NCBI GenBank assembly: GCA_949752795.1
Contig: OX457061.1
Location: 5,019,239-5,083,238 of the forward strand
Reading direction: 5' to 3'
DNA length: 64,000 nucleotides
Source of the DNA: Hyperoodon ampullatus
Lineage: Eukaryota > Chordata > Mammalia > Artiodactyla > Ziphiidae
In this document: positions 49,023-58,805 of the stretch, piece by piece
How positions within the stretch are numbered: the stretch's first letter is position 1
How the letters are laid out: each line of letters starts with the position of its first letter
Notes under the pieces: model-generated
The model's input: the letters and a program-made list of their open reading frames with translations, nothing else
Told to the model about the DNA's origin: nothing
Database searches by the model: none
Position numbers and translations under genes: made by a program

Positions 49023-49236
49023 GGGCTTCCCTGGTGGCGCAGTGGTTAAGAGTCCGCCTGCCGATGCAGGGGACACAGGTTCGTGCCCCGGTCCGGGAAG
49101 ATCCCACATGCCGCGGAGCGGCTGGGCCCGTGAGCCATGGCCGCTGAGCCTGCGCATCCAGAGCCTGTGCTCCACAACGGGAGAGGCCACAACAGTGAGA
49201 GGCCCGCGTACCACTAAAAAAAAAAAAAAAAAAAAA
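49023..49236 (+). mobile_element. CHR-2-type SINE nested in the CHR-1
   Basis: A full CHR-2-like copy flanked by a perfect 15-bp duplication aagaatccgcctgcc (49008-49022 and 49237-49251), which is part of the host CHR-1 head. Confidence 0.96.
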
Positions 49237-49299
49237 AAGAATCCGCCTGCCAATGCAGGGGACACGGGTTCAAGCCCTGGTCCGGGAAGATCCCACATG

Positions 49300-50420
49300 C
49301 CGCATAGCAACTAAGCCCATGCGCCACAACTACTGAGCCTGCACTCTAGAGCCCGTGAGCCACAACTGCTGAGCCCGCATGCCACAACTACTGAGCCCGT
49401 GCTCTAGAGCCCGTGAGCCATAACTGCTGAACCCGCGTGCCACAACTACTGAGCCCGCGCTCTAGAGCCCGTGAGCCACAACTGCTGAGCCCACGTGCCA
49501 CAACTACTGAGCCCGCGCTCTAGAGCCCGTGAGCCATAACTGCTGAGCCCATGTGCCACAACTACTGAGCCCGCGCTCTAGAGCCCGTGAGCCACAACTG
49601 CTGAGCCCACGTGCCACAACTACTGAGCCCGCGCTCTAGAGCCCGTGAACCACAACTACCGAGCCTGCGCTCTAGAGCCCATGAGCCACGACTACTGAGC
49701 CTGTGCTCTACAGCCCATGAGCCACAACTACTGAGCCCACATGCCACAACTACTGAGCCCGTGCTCTAGAGCCCGTGTGCCACAACTACTGAGCCCATGT
49801 GCCACAACTACTGAGCCTGTGCTCTAGAGCCCGCGAGCCATAACTACTGAAGCCTGCATACCTAGAGCCCATGAACCACAACTACTGAGCCTGTGCTCCA
49901 GAGCTCGCATGCCACAACTACCAAGCCTGTACCCTAGAGCCCGTGAACCATAACTACTGAGCCTGCGCTCTAGAGCCCGTGAGCCACAACTACTGAGCCC
50001 GCACTCTACAGCCCATGAGCCACAACTACTGAGCCCACGTGCCACAACTACTGAGCCTATGCTCTAGAGGCCGCACGGCACAACTACTGAGCCTGTGCTC
50101 TAGAGCCCGTGAACCACAACTGCTGAGCCCGTGTGCCACAACTACCGAGCCTGTGCCCTAGAGCCCGTGAACCACAACTACTGAGCCTGCGCTTTAGAGC
50201 CCGTGAGCCACAACTACTGAGCCTGCACTCTACAACCCATGAGCCACAACTACTGAGCCCACGTGCCACAACTACTGAGTCTGCGCTCTAGAGCCCGCAT
50301 GCCACAACTGCTGAGCCCGTGCTCTAGAGCTCATGCACAACTACTGAGCCCGTGTGCCACAACTACTGAGCCTGTGCTCTAGAGCCCACGAGCCATAACT
50401 ACTGAAGCCTGCGTGCCTAG
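49300..50420 (+). repeat. CHR-SINE-derived minisatellite
   Basis: About 1.1 kb of tandem units. The common composite unit is about 58 bp: a 36-bp part containing GCTCTAGAGCCCGTGAGCC and ending ACAACTGCT or ACAACTACT, and a 22-bp part gagcccacgtgccacaac plus tact. I count about 15 exact CTCTAGAG cores plus variants. The 49441-49660 units are the most alike; units after 49850 are more diverged. Minus-strand frames through it encode repeated GLSSCGS-like peptides, which are by-products. Confidence 0.93.
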
Positions 50421-50700
50421 AGCCCATGCTCCGCAACGAGAAGCCACTGCAATGAGAAGCCTGTGCACCGCAATGAAGAGTAGCCCCTGCTTGCTGTAAC
50501 TAGAGGAAGCCCCTGCGCATCAATGAAGACCCAACACCACCATAAATCAATAAATAAATTAAATAATAAATTTTTTTAAAAAATAAGGGATGGATAAGCA
50601 CAAAAATCAAAACCACAGTTACCCATCGTCGGGAAGAAAGATATGATTATGACGGCGCATGTGGTGGCGGCAGTGAGATTGCTGATCTTCTGCTTCTAGA

Positions 50701-50843
50701 GCCGTGCTGTCCAGCACGGCAGCCACCAGTCTCGTGTGGCTGTTTAATTCCATTTCAATAAAAACTCAGTTTCTCGGTCACACTAGGCACATTTCAAGTG
50801 CTTAATAGCCTCCAGTGGCTGTCACGTTGGATAGTGCAGATAC
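50701..50843. mobile_element. hAT-type relic (MER-like)
   Basis: 'gccgtgctgtccagcacgg' at the left, 'cacatttcaagtgcttaatagcc' inside and 'ggatagtgcag' at the right correspond to a common mammalian hAT relic beginning CAGTGCTGTCCAAT. Confidence 0.7.
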
Positions 50844-52284
50844 TCCATCATTGCTCACAGTTCTCTTTGATAGTCTGGGTTGGTGGATGCATGGATTTGA
50901 TGAATTTTCTGTAAGTTGTACATGTGTATGTATGAAATCTTTCAAAATTTTGTTTTAATTTCAGTACTAGAAAATATCTAAACACATACATTTACAACTT
51001 CCCAAGTGAAAAGTCAGAGATGGTCATTAAAGTCACCTGAAACTCTGCAGTAGTGTGAGAGCATCTCTCCAGCATTGCCCTCTACCCAAGATGATTGATA
51101 CACATGAGGAATGTGAGAAGAGGGGCAGGAAGTGTGTGTGTGGGAGGGGACTGTTGGCAAGATTACCCCAACGTAGCTGCCACCTTTGCTTCCTTCCACT
51201 ATGCTGTCACTGGTCATTATAGTGCTTTATCAGCACTGAAATGCATAGTTTGAGTGACCTTGCAAGTCTCCTGAAACCTGTGTTGAAATCTGTGTTGCTA
51301 AGCTGTTGTTTCAAGGAAAAAGTGACAAGCAGCCTCCAAGTCAAAATCTGCCCTAGTTAGTGCTGTCCTTAATTTCCAGGCTTGAGGAGGTTGGTTGTCA
51401 TTACAAAGAACCTGCTTCCTCCACTTCATTTATCACATCTTGTGCTAGAGCCGGCTGCTTTGACGCTGTTAAATACTACAAGGAGAGAGATTTATTGGTG
51501 GATATAACACTTTCTTTAACTGCTGATGTGGATTCCCAGCTGTGCCCCAAGACAGACCAGAGTCTCAGGCTGTGCTTGGCAAAGCAGAGGTTGAGAGGGT
51601 ATGTTGTGAAATACTTCCTGGGCTCTGTTTGCTGTCAGGTGGAGGTGTCCTTACTTGACCCCTGGGTCATGATCAGGGGTTTGTGGGAGCCCCCATACCT
51701 TGTTTGCCTACCCTAGCTCCACCCTGGTCATGATGGCAGAGATGTGAATCTGGCCAGTCCCTCAGCCCCCTACCTACCCATATAGCAACTCGGGGCAGCA
51801 GACCAGAGGAGGCGGAGGTTGGCTCGCCCAGCCCATGTCTCTGAACATTTTTGGCCACCAGAGAAACTATGCATCCTGCCTTTACTTCCCCATTTGTGTC
51901 TGCTTTTCTTGCCCTGCTTTCAGTCTTGCTTGCCCGGGTGGAAGTCACACCCTAACATCTGACTTGGGGAACCTGTCTGGTGAGGGGTGTGCTGAGACTT
52001 TCGGGATGCTGAGGCCGGCATCCGAAGGAGGAGGATGGGGGCAGCAATAAGGGCAATACGGAAGGAGGCACCAGAGAGGGACACAGATGAACTTCTGGTC
52101 AGGACTAAAGGAAGAGGAGAGGGGCATGTGTAAGGCCCTCGGTTCCTCGGGATCGCGGGTCAGATGTTCAGTGCCGCAGAGTATCCTGATTCAGATCCGT
52201 AAGCAGCTGGGAAATAAGAATTCAGAGTTTGGTCAGGCTTGCTACCCACCCAAATCATATAGTTAGGTTAATTCGCTCCCTGCA

Positions 52285-52500
52285 TTGAGCAGGTACCGTG
52301 TACCCAGCACATGGCTGAGTGCCTCACCACGTTGTCCACAAGCAGCATCTCATTTAACCTACATCACATCAGCCGTTTCTAGAACAATGTTATCAGCCCC
52401 ATTTTCCAGACAAAGAAACTTAAGACTTGGAGAGGTGCCGCTGAAGTCTGTTAACTCAAACAGACTGACTGCAAAGCTCACCCTCTTAACTACCACATGA
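52285..52500 (+). mobile_element. MIR SINE
   Basis: 'gagcaggtaccgtgtacccagcac' type start, 'cattttccagacaaagaaac' core and 'aaagctcaccctcttaac' 3' end follow MIR order. Confidence 0.7.
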
Positions 52501-53097
52501 ATTAGTAGACTGGTCACATCATTTCGAAGTATAAAGAAGGAAGTATAAACTGTACATGGGGCCCACCCTGCTTGGGTGGGGAAGGCGAAGGGGGGAGCTA
52601 GAGCGACCACACCATCCCAGTTTACCTGCTTTGAATCCCAGGGGTGGTACAGCGTTTGAGGACTGGTGCTGAGAGCCCTTCCGACCCTGCGTTGAGCCGT
52701 TCCAGGTGAGGAGAGAGGTGCATGAGCTTCCTGTGGATTTGTGTCCACACTGGGGCTCTAAGAAGGGCTTTCTGCAGTTCTGGCCAGCAGACAGACAGCT
52801 GTGAAGCTGTGCTTGGTTTGACTCCACTCGTGAACGAAGGTCAGGCCCTGGCTTTTTCTCTTTGGTCCAGAGTGCAGTGGGTTCCTAGATAATTGCAAAG
52901 GGCAGATCGTTTATCTGATCCTGCCTGCCACCTGGAAGGTCTTTGACAAAAGAATTGAACTTTGGCCCTATTAAGTCATATGCAACACTAGTAGACACAC
53001 TGACATGCCTATAATACAGGGTGCTGTGTCATTTATTTGGAAGGTTTTTTGTTTTTTGTTTTTTTAGTACTTAATTGCTGGGAAAATTGAAAGGGAG

Positions 53098-53107
<10 letters not shown>

Positions 53108-53128
<21 letters not shown>

Positions 53129-53320
53129 GCATTACACGGGCTTCTCACTGCTGTGGCCTCTCCCGTTGCGGAGCACAGGCTGTGGACGCGCAGGCCCAGC
53201 AGCCATGGCTCACGGGCCTAGCCGCTCCGCGGCATGTGGGATCTTCCCAGACCGGGGCACGAACCCGTGTCCCCTGCATTGGCAGGCGGACTCTCAACCA
53301 CTGCGCCACCAGGGAAGCCC
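53108..53320 (-). mobile_element. CHR-2-type SINE
   Basis: Antisense CHR-2 with a 28-base T tract at the left and the head at the right. The direct repeat gggagtgtattttt occurs at 53093-53106 and 53321-53334. Confidence 0.94.
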
Positions 53321-53353
53321 GGGAGTGTATTTTTTATTTTAAAAATACAGATA

Positions 53354-53690
53354 GGGGATTTCCCTGGTGGTGCAGTAGTTAAGAATCTGCCTGCCAATGC
53401 AGGGAACATGGGTTTGAGCCCTGGTCTGGGAAGATCCACATATCGCGGAGCAGCTAAGCCCGTGAGCCACAACTGCTGAGCTCACACTCCACAACTACTG
53501 AGCCCACGCACTGCAACTCCTGAAGCCCGCATGCTGCAACTGCTGAAGCCCACACGCCTAGAGCCTGCGCTCCACAACAAGAGAAGCCACTGCAATGAGA
53601 AGCCCGCACACCACAACGAAGAGTAGGCCCTGCTCACCACAACTAGAGAAAGCCTGCGCGCAGCAACGAAGATGCAACACAGCCAAAAAA
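53354..53690 (+). mobile_element. CHR-1-type SINE
   Basis: Head ggggatttccctggtggtgc and a body with ACAACTACTGAGCCC-like repeats. The direct repeat aaaaatacagata occurs at 53341-53353 and 53691-53703. Confidence 0.94.
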
Positions 53691-53810
53691 AAAAATACAG
53701 ATACTTCTTTTTCCATTGCATAGGATCATGTTCTCCCTAATTTTCAACCAATTTCAAGATTTCCTGTGAATTTCTGACATTACCTAAAGAAGCAGTCCTT
53801 TTTGTGGGTT

Positions 53811-54152
53811 TTTTTTTTTTTTTTTTTTTTGGCTGCGTTGAGTCTTCATCGCTGTGCGTGGGCTTTCTCTAGTTGTGGTGAGTGGGGGCTACTCTTCGTT
53901 GTGGTGCCCAGGCTTCTCATTGCGGTGTCTTCTCTTGTTGTGGAACACGGGCTCTAGGTGCGCGGGCTTCAGTAGTTGTGGCACACAGGCTTCAGTAGTT
54001 GTGACTCGAGGGCTCTAGAGTGCAGGCTCAGTAGTTGTGGCGCACGGGCTTAGTTGCTGTGCAGCATGTGGGATCTTCCCGGACCGGGGCTCGAACCTGT
54101 GTCCCCTGCAGTGGCAGGCGGATTCTTAACCACTGCACCACCAGGGAAGTCC
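53811..54152 (-). mobile_element. CHR-1-type SINE
   Basis: Antisense CHR-1: T-rich tail 53809-53830, 'ggctgcgttgagtcttcatc' and head at 54136-54152. A weak flanking gtggg may mark the target duplication. Confidence 0.92.
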
Positions 54153-54174
54153 TCGTGGGGTATTTTTTCGTTGG

Positions 54175-54390
54175 TTGATTTGTTCATTTGTTGAATTAAT
54201 GTTTCCTGAGCATCTTCTATGGGCCAGGTACCATGTTAGCACTGGAGATGCAGGCTTGAACAAGGCAGGTACAGCCTTCAGCGAGTTTGCATTCTTGTGA
54301 GGAGATAAACACATAAGTAAATAATTTAATAAGATGGTTTCAAACAGTGGAAAGTGCTGTGGTAAATGGCGGGTGGTAAATGAAGGAAGG
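54175..54390 (-). mobile_element. L2 LINE 3'-end fragment
   Basis: 'gttcatttgttgaattaatg' then 'ctatgggccaggtaccatg' is the reverse of the L2 3' end. Confidence 0.65.
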
Positions 54391-54404
54391 CTGCTCATTG
54401 GGTT

Positions 54405-55140
54405 AGTTTTTTTTAACAGCTTCATTGAGACATAATTCACATAACATGACTTCTTTAAAGTGTAGAATTCAAGTTTTTTTTTTTATAGTAATTCACTGGG
54501 TTGTATAATCGTCACCAGATTCTAATTTTAGAACACTTTTATCCCCCACCAAAAGAACCCTCTTACGCACTAGCAGCCCCTCTCTGTCCCTCTCTGCTCT
54601 CTTCAGTCTTAGGCAACCATTAATCTACTTTCTGTCTCTATAGATTTGCCTGTTCTGGACATTTCAGATATATGGAGTCATACACTGTGTGGTCTTTGTG
54701 ACTGGCCTCTTTCACTTAGCATAATGTTTTCAAGATTCATCCACAGTGTAGCATATCAGTACTTCACTTAAGTGTAATTTTATGCCTAAGTATTTTATTC
54801 TTTTTGATAATTGTGAATGGAAGCTTTTTAGACATTCATTTTTTATATGTTCCTTGCTAATGTATAGAAATGTTGATTTTTGTATATGATCTTGCATGTG
54901 ATTTTGTATATCATCTTGTATCCTGTGAGCCCACTAAATTTGTTTATTAGTACTAGTAGTTTCTTAGTGGATTGCTTGGGATTTTTCATATATAAGATTA
55001 TGTCATCTACAAATAGAGATAGTTTTATATCTTCCTTTCCAATCTGGATGGCTTTTACTGGAGTAAGAGAGTACAAAATTGAATGACAGTAGTAAGAACA
55101 GACACTCTCATCTTGTTCCTGATCTTGGCGAGAAACCACT
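54405..55140 (-). mobile_element. Old L1 (L1M-type) 3' UTR and ORF2 fragment
   Basis: The left part (54405-54775) is antisense L1M 3' UTR: 'taacagcttcattgagacat', 'tttagcctgttctggacat' type text near 54645 and 'cttagcataatgttttcaag'. The right part continues into ORF2. A junction near 54775 joins the two with intervening sequence missing. Confidence 0.82.
54843..55139 (-). pseudogene. L1 ORF2 reverse-transcriptase fragment
   Basis: An open minus-strand segment of about 98 codons reads [20 protein letters not shown] and then [17 protein letters not shown]. This is the L1 ORF2p palm region around the catalytic YADD/FADD box, here FVDD. The segment is only a small part of the roughly 1,280-residue ORF2p. 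It is broken on both sides and non-functional. Confidence 0.85.
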
Positions 55141-55638
55141 TAGTCTTTCACTGTGTCCCCGAGGGTTTCAAACATCTTAGTTCTGTTTCAGTCTCCACTG
55201 CCAGCTCTGAGGCCTTACCCATGTCACTTGTTGCAGTTCCCTAAACCAGAAAACGAGAAGGTTGATTCAAAAGGGCCTTCCTTTCCAGTTCTTACATCAA
55301 GCACTTCTGTGATTCTACTTTGGTATTCTTTCATCTTAGCCGGTTCCCTTGGACATTGGTTAGATCATCAGACAAACTCTATAAGGACACTTGGAAATAT
55401 TTGCACGTTTGTTTTCCAAACCCATTTTGACTGCTTTCAGCCTAGACTAGATGGAAATTGCAAAGATTGAAACATGGAAGCAGAAATGTTTAATGGATCC
55501 ATATTTCCTATCCTTTGTAACCCTGAACAGCTAGGGGGAAAGATTTGTTTGAGGGCGATGCTCATTTCCACAAAAGGTCAAAGAACCACAGCTTCTTCCC
55601 ACTCTACCTCTAAAAATCCTTACCTTCTTTGTTTTCAG

Positions 55639-55778
55639 ACTCTCAGCGTTCTCATCTCTCCTCCTTCACCATGAAGCTGATGGACAAATTCCACTCACCC
55701 AAAATCAAGAGAACGCCATCAAAGAAGGGAAAACCAGCTGAGGTGTCTGTGAAGATTCCAGAGAAGCCTGTGAACAAA
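55639..55778 (+). CDS. RAPGEF1: RAPGEF1 second coding exon (MKLMDKFHSP region)
   Basis: The exon is bounded by a ttttcag acceptor and a gtaagc donor. It opens with AC completing the Asp codon from the previous exon, then encodes 46 residues: SQRSHLSSFT, MKLMDKFHSP, a Lys/Arg-rich stretch KIKRTPSKKGKP, and VSVKIPEKPVNK. This is the N-terminal region shared by RAPGEF1 isoforms. The length, 2 + 138 bases, keeps frame with the following phase-0 exon. The internal Met at 55671 sits in a near-ideal Kozak context (CACCATGA) and could serve as an alternative start. The basic Ser/Thr-rich stretch looks unstructured and phosphorylatable, but that is inference. The 45.9-kb upstream intron fits the very large first intron of this gene in other mammals. 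Confidence 0.95.
55671..55673 (+). promoter_or_regulatory. RAPGEF1: Possible internal RAPGEF1 start codon
   Basis: The in-frame ATG of MKLMDKF is preceded by TTCACC, a near-ideal Kozak context. A transcript beginning in the intron or with another 5' exon could start translation here. Confidence 0.4.
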
Positions 55779-56118
55779 GTAAGCTGACTCTCTAGGTGTT
55801 TCTCCTGGCCTTCACCTGCTTTGAGCAATGAGTTTGTGCTATTTTTTAAGTTTATACCCTGGGGATTGAACTTTCAGTACAGAACACCTATTCCATAGCA
55901 TTCCACGGTTCCAGGCGGAGCCTTCATTGTCCCTGTGAAATATGAACCTTTAGGATGGTGAGTGTTTCTCCTGTTAATCAGAGTCAAGCTTGGTTGGCTA
56001 GAACAGTTCTTTTCCAGCTGTGTCATCCTCTGGGCGTTTAAAACAGCTCAGCTCATCATGTTCACACTCCAAGATGCTGCCTCTGTGCCCCAGAGAGGCC
56101 CACGTTGCCCACACATAA

Positions 56119-56153
<35 letters not shown>

Positions 56154-56394
56154 TACACGCACACACACGGAAATTCGTGATGTCCAGAACATCCATCATT
56201 CGGCTTTAGGGCCCATGCTCTGAAACTTGCTAAACCCTTGAAACCCAGCCAAAGATGTCCTCAAACACCAGTAACCTCAGCAGGGCCAGTCAAGCCAGAT
56301 GTGTTGGAACAGCTGTTGGTTTTCATCAACCCCTCCCTTCAGCCTAAAACGGCCATTTCAAGCTCTGTAGGAATCCAGGTTTCCTCTCTTCCAG
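55779..56394 (+). other. RAPGEF1: RAPGEF1 short intron (616 bp)
   Basis: The GT-AG borders are exact. The only distinctive content is a compound TC/AC microsatellite at 56119-56168, about 225 bp before the acceptor. The rest looks single-copy. Confidence 0.9.
56119..56168. repeat. Compound TC/AC microsatellite
   Basis: Ten TC units (56119-56138) run directly into AC repeats (56139-56152, then interrupted to 56168). It lies in the 616-bp RAPGEF1 intron. Confidence 0.97.
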
Positions 56395-56508
56395 GAGGCA
56401 ACAGACAGATTTCTACCAGAGGGCTACCCTATCCCCTTGGATCTGGAGCAGCAGGCAGTAGAATTTATGTCCACCAGTGCTGTGGCTTCCAGGTCTCAAA
56501 GGCAGAAG
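56395..56508 (+). CDS. RAPGEF1: RAPGEF1 third coding exon (EATDRFLPEGYP region)
   Basis: This exon of 114 bases (38 codons) lies between a cttccag acceptor and a gtcagt donor and is phase 0 on both sides. It encodes EATDRFLPEGYPIPLDLE, then a segment with EFMSTSAVAS and ending SRSQRQK. This matches the RAPGEF1 N-terminal region immediately after the basic stretch of the previous exon. Because it is symmetric in phase, skipping it would keep the frame, so exon skipping is possible though not shown. Intron 2 upstream is only 616 bp and carries a TC/AC microsatellite. The reading frame remains open for a short way past the donor, which only reflects chance. Confidence 0.94.
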
Positions 56509-56984
56509 GTCAGTGTGACGTTAAGAACAATTGGGTTTGCCGTGCCCTCTACTGCAGAATCCTGGCCCGTGGTTTTGGGGATGGAAAAAAAATCTATTGC
56601 AATATCATTGTGTTCATCTGGGTGGCAACTGTGGGCTTAATTGTTCAGGAAACAGTCCAAGGAGCCTTGGATAAATGTAAGAGTTTATCCAAGCCCCCAT
56701 GGCCTTTGGAGAGAGCTCAGTACTTCATGGCGAAAGCTCCGGGATTTTGGGGATTGGTTTGGGTGTGCTGCTTGGGTCCAACGGGTTCGGGGGAAGCGGG
56801 TGAGTCTCATCTCTTAAGACCAGCTGTTCTTTCCTTGAGTTGCTAAGACGACCTGGATAGTTGAGAAAAGGAAGGGCATCTAAAGTGTAAGGTACTCCGT
56901 TAACTGTCTCCCGAGACTCGTGAGTGTGATGCTGCTGTGCGGACCCGGCGCTCTCGGAGCCGGGGGCACCTTTTGTGCCGCTAA

Positions 56985-57205
56985 CGTGTACCAAGCCTTC
57001 TTTTAGCCCCATGCTATGTGCTTTACACGCGCTCTCTCACTTAATTCTCATTATAACCCTGGGAGGTGGAAACTTATCTTGCAGAAAAGGAAGCTGGGAC
57101 TGTGGAGATATTAAACGTTTGGGCAAAGTCACGCAAAGAGTGGTGATGCTGAGATTTGAACACAGGCCATCTGACATCAAGTCGAAACTCTCTCGATGCT
57201 ACAGT
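56985..57205 (+). mobile_element. MIR SINE, nearly complete
   Basis: 'catgctatgtgctttacacgcg', 'cattataaccctgggaggtgg' and 'gagatttgaacacaggccatc' type text follow MIR order. Confidence 0.8.
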
Positions 57206-57944
57206 TACTCTTTATGAAAGTCAGTTTATTTTTTAATATCTAACAGATCTAATGTTAGCTCCCACATGTAACTGAACATAAAAACAAAATTAAACTCAGT
57301 GGTGTAAAATAAAGACAAGCCTCATAGATTAGTAGATTCTGAACCCTTCAGTGACTGTCCACAGTGTAGTTTGTAGAACTGTTATCACAGCTGTCACTTG
57401 AATGCCACTAGCAAACACTACCCTCTTATATAAACACATAACTCTTCAATTTTGCAGTGCATCTACTTTTGTTTTTATGTTGACCAGCAGAATATCTTAA
57501 AAGTCTAGTTAAAAGTGGAGAAAATAAAGGTTTTAAGTCCAAAGTCTTTGTTGAATAATCGTTTTTCCTGCCCCATCTGTTAAGAAAAGGAGGCTAGAGA
57601 GCAAGAATGAAATATATGGTGTTTGCCAGATTGATCTAAATTCCAGATTGAAGGAGTAAGAAAGTGGGAGATTTGGTCTGTACCACAATTATTTCTTATT
57701 GCAATCTGTTTAGTAACCCCTTGGAACTGGGTTTTATATTAAACGCCAGGAAGAGTGTCACTTGTCATCTGACACTAGTCCAGGCAGCCCGGAGTAAAAT
57801 GATTTACTAACCACTGTGTTTTGCTAGTGAACTCTGATAAGAAACTGTTTCAGCCACTCACTTCTTGGAATTTTTCCCCCTTTCTTCATCACTCCAAGAG
57901 AGGAAGGTCATAGGGGAAATTTGATGCTCAAGTTCTCTTTCCTT

Positions 57945-58166
57945 AGTGGGGGTTCCTGCAAACTCCAGGGGACATGTGGCCATGTCTGGAGACACTTTTG
58001 GTTGTCACAACTGGGAGATTGAAGCAGGTGCTACTGGCATCTGTTGGCTGGAGGCCAGGGGTGCTGGTAAACATCGTACAATACAGAGGACAGCAACCCC
58101 GCCTCCCCCCCACCCCAACAAAGGATTTTCTGTCCTAAAATGTCAGTGCCATGGCTGAGAAACTGT
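57945..58166. mobile_element. hAT-type relic (MER-like)
   Basis: 'ccaggggacatgtggccatg' (57963), 'cttttggttgtcacaactgg' (57994) and 'gtcagtgccatggctgag' (58142) match a widespread non-autonomous hAT family. Confidence 0.72.
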
Positions 58167-58689
58167 TCTCTGGGGAGGAGCTATAGATGTGATCTTCACC
58201 CAAGGAAGAGTGTTACCCTGGTTTCTGGTCGTTGCCCTTTAAGAAGGGTTGAATGACTGTGCTCTGCCCCAGGCCACCTGCATGAGACAGAGTGAGTATA
58301 AACCCATGGTGGAGGCCCACAGTCAGAACAGGGAGTGTTGGGGAATCCACCGGGGGGTGTGAACTTGGCCGGCTCTGTCATTTGCCATCTTCCTTAATTA
58401 TTGCTTACTAGCTGTCTTACGACTTAGTATTTCCATCTATATTCCCATTTTTCCCAGGTTATTACATGGGAAATTGCAACTCAGGTAGACAGAAATAGAT
58501 CTGGATCCATCTACAACTTCCTGCAGGTCTCTCTTCGCCCGGGCCCCGTCCTGGGTGATTTCACACACCGTCTTACTTACTCCTCACCTGGACCATGTGC
58601 ACACGCTTTCACTCTTCCCAGTATACAGAGAGTGTGGGCTCTGGCCCAAGTTTTCTTAATCAAAATCTCTTTCTCCCTTAATTTTATGA

Positions 58690-58805
58690 AGTGCTTCCAT
58701 ATGCATTCTCACCCAGCCCCCCACACGAACCTCTTTCGATCACCCAGGGCAGGCATTATTCTCCCCATTTTGCAGATGAGGAGCCTGAAGCCCAGCAGTG
58801 CCTTT
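58690..58805 (+). mobile_element. MIR SINE fragment
   Basis: 'ctccccattttgcagatgagg' type core (58761) with 'agggcaggcattatt' before it is MIR. Confidence 0.7.

Larger units (their letters stand above)
48982..50575 (+). mobile_element. CHR-1-type SINE, split by a CHR-2 and internally expanded
   Basis: The head (48982-49022) and remainder (49237 on) belong to one CHR-1 copy. The remainder starts 'atccgcctgccaatgcagg', passes through a tandem array of its own ACTACTGAGCCC segment, and ends with the normal CHR-1 3' part ('gagaagccactgcaatgag', 50432) and an AT-rich tail. A normal CHR-1 is about 340 bp; this one is about 1,380 bp without the inserted SINE. Confidence 0.92.
9778..55638 (+). other. 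RAPGEF1: RAPGEF1 intron after the alternative first exon (45,861 bp)
   Basis: The intron has GT (9778) and AG (55637-55638) borders. It holds most of the repeats listed here plus a CRE/AP-1-like cluster near 28.15 kb. Apparently single-copy stretches without supported genes include 10296-12044, 12272-13695, 14121-14719, 16101-16870, 18000-18320, 20900-21510, 25900-27020, 27720-28360, 30085-32340, 34890-37083, 37420-38900, 39265-44030, 45000-45780, 47110-48319 and 50845-52280. I searched for the other known RAPGEF1 start exon (ATG-GAC-ACN-G followed by GT) and did not see it. The 42.0-43.2 kb part is relatively GC-rich but carries no recognisable exon. Confidence 0.85.

Noticed and set aside
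49562..50269. Repetitive minus-strand peptides (GLSSCGS-like) suggesting a repeat protein
   Set aside because: They come from the SINE-derived minisatellite, are broken by stops and lack any gene context.
49300..50420. CRISPR-like regular array
   Set aside because: Units are contiguous without unique spacers, and the genome is mammalian. It is a minisatellite.
56238..56846. A 202-codon + strand open frame across the exon at 56395
   Set aside because: It is in a different frame from the RAPGEF1 coding frame and crosses both splice sites, so it is a chance frame.
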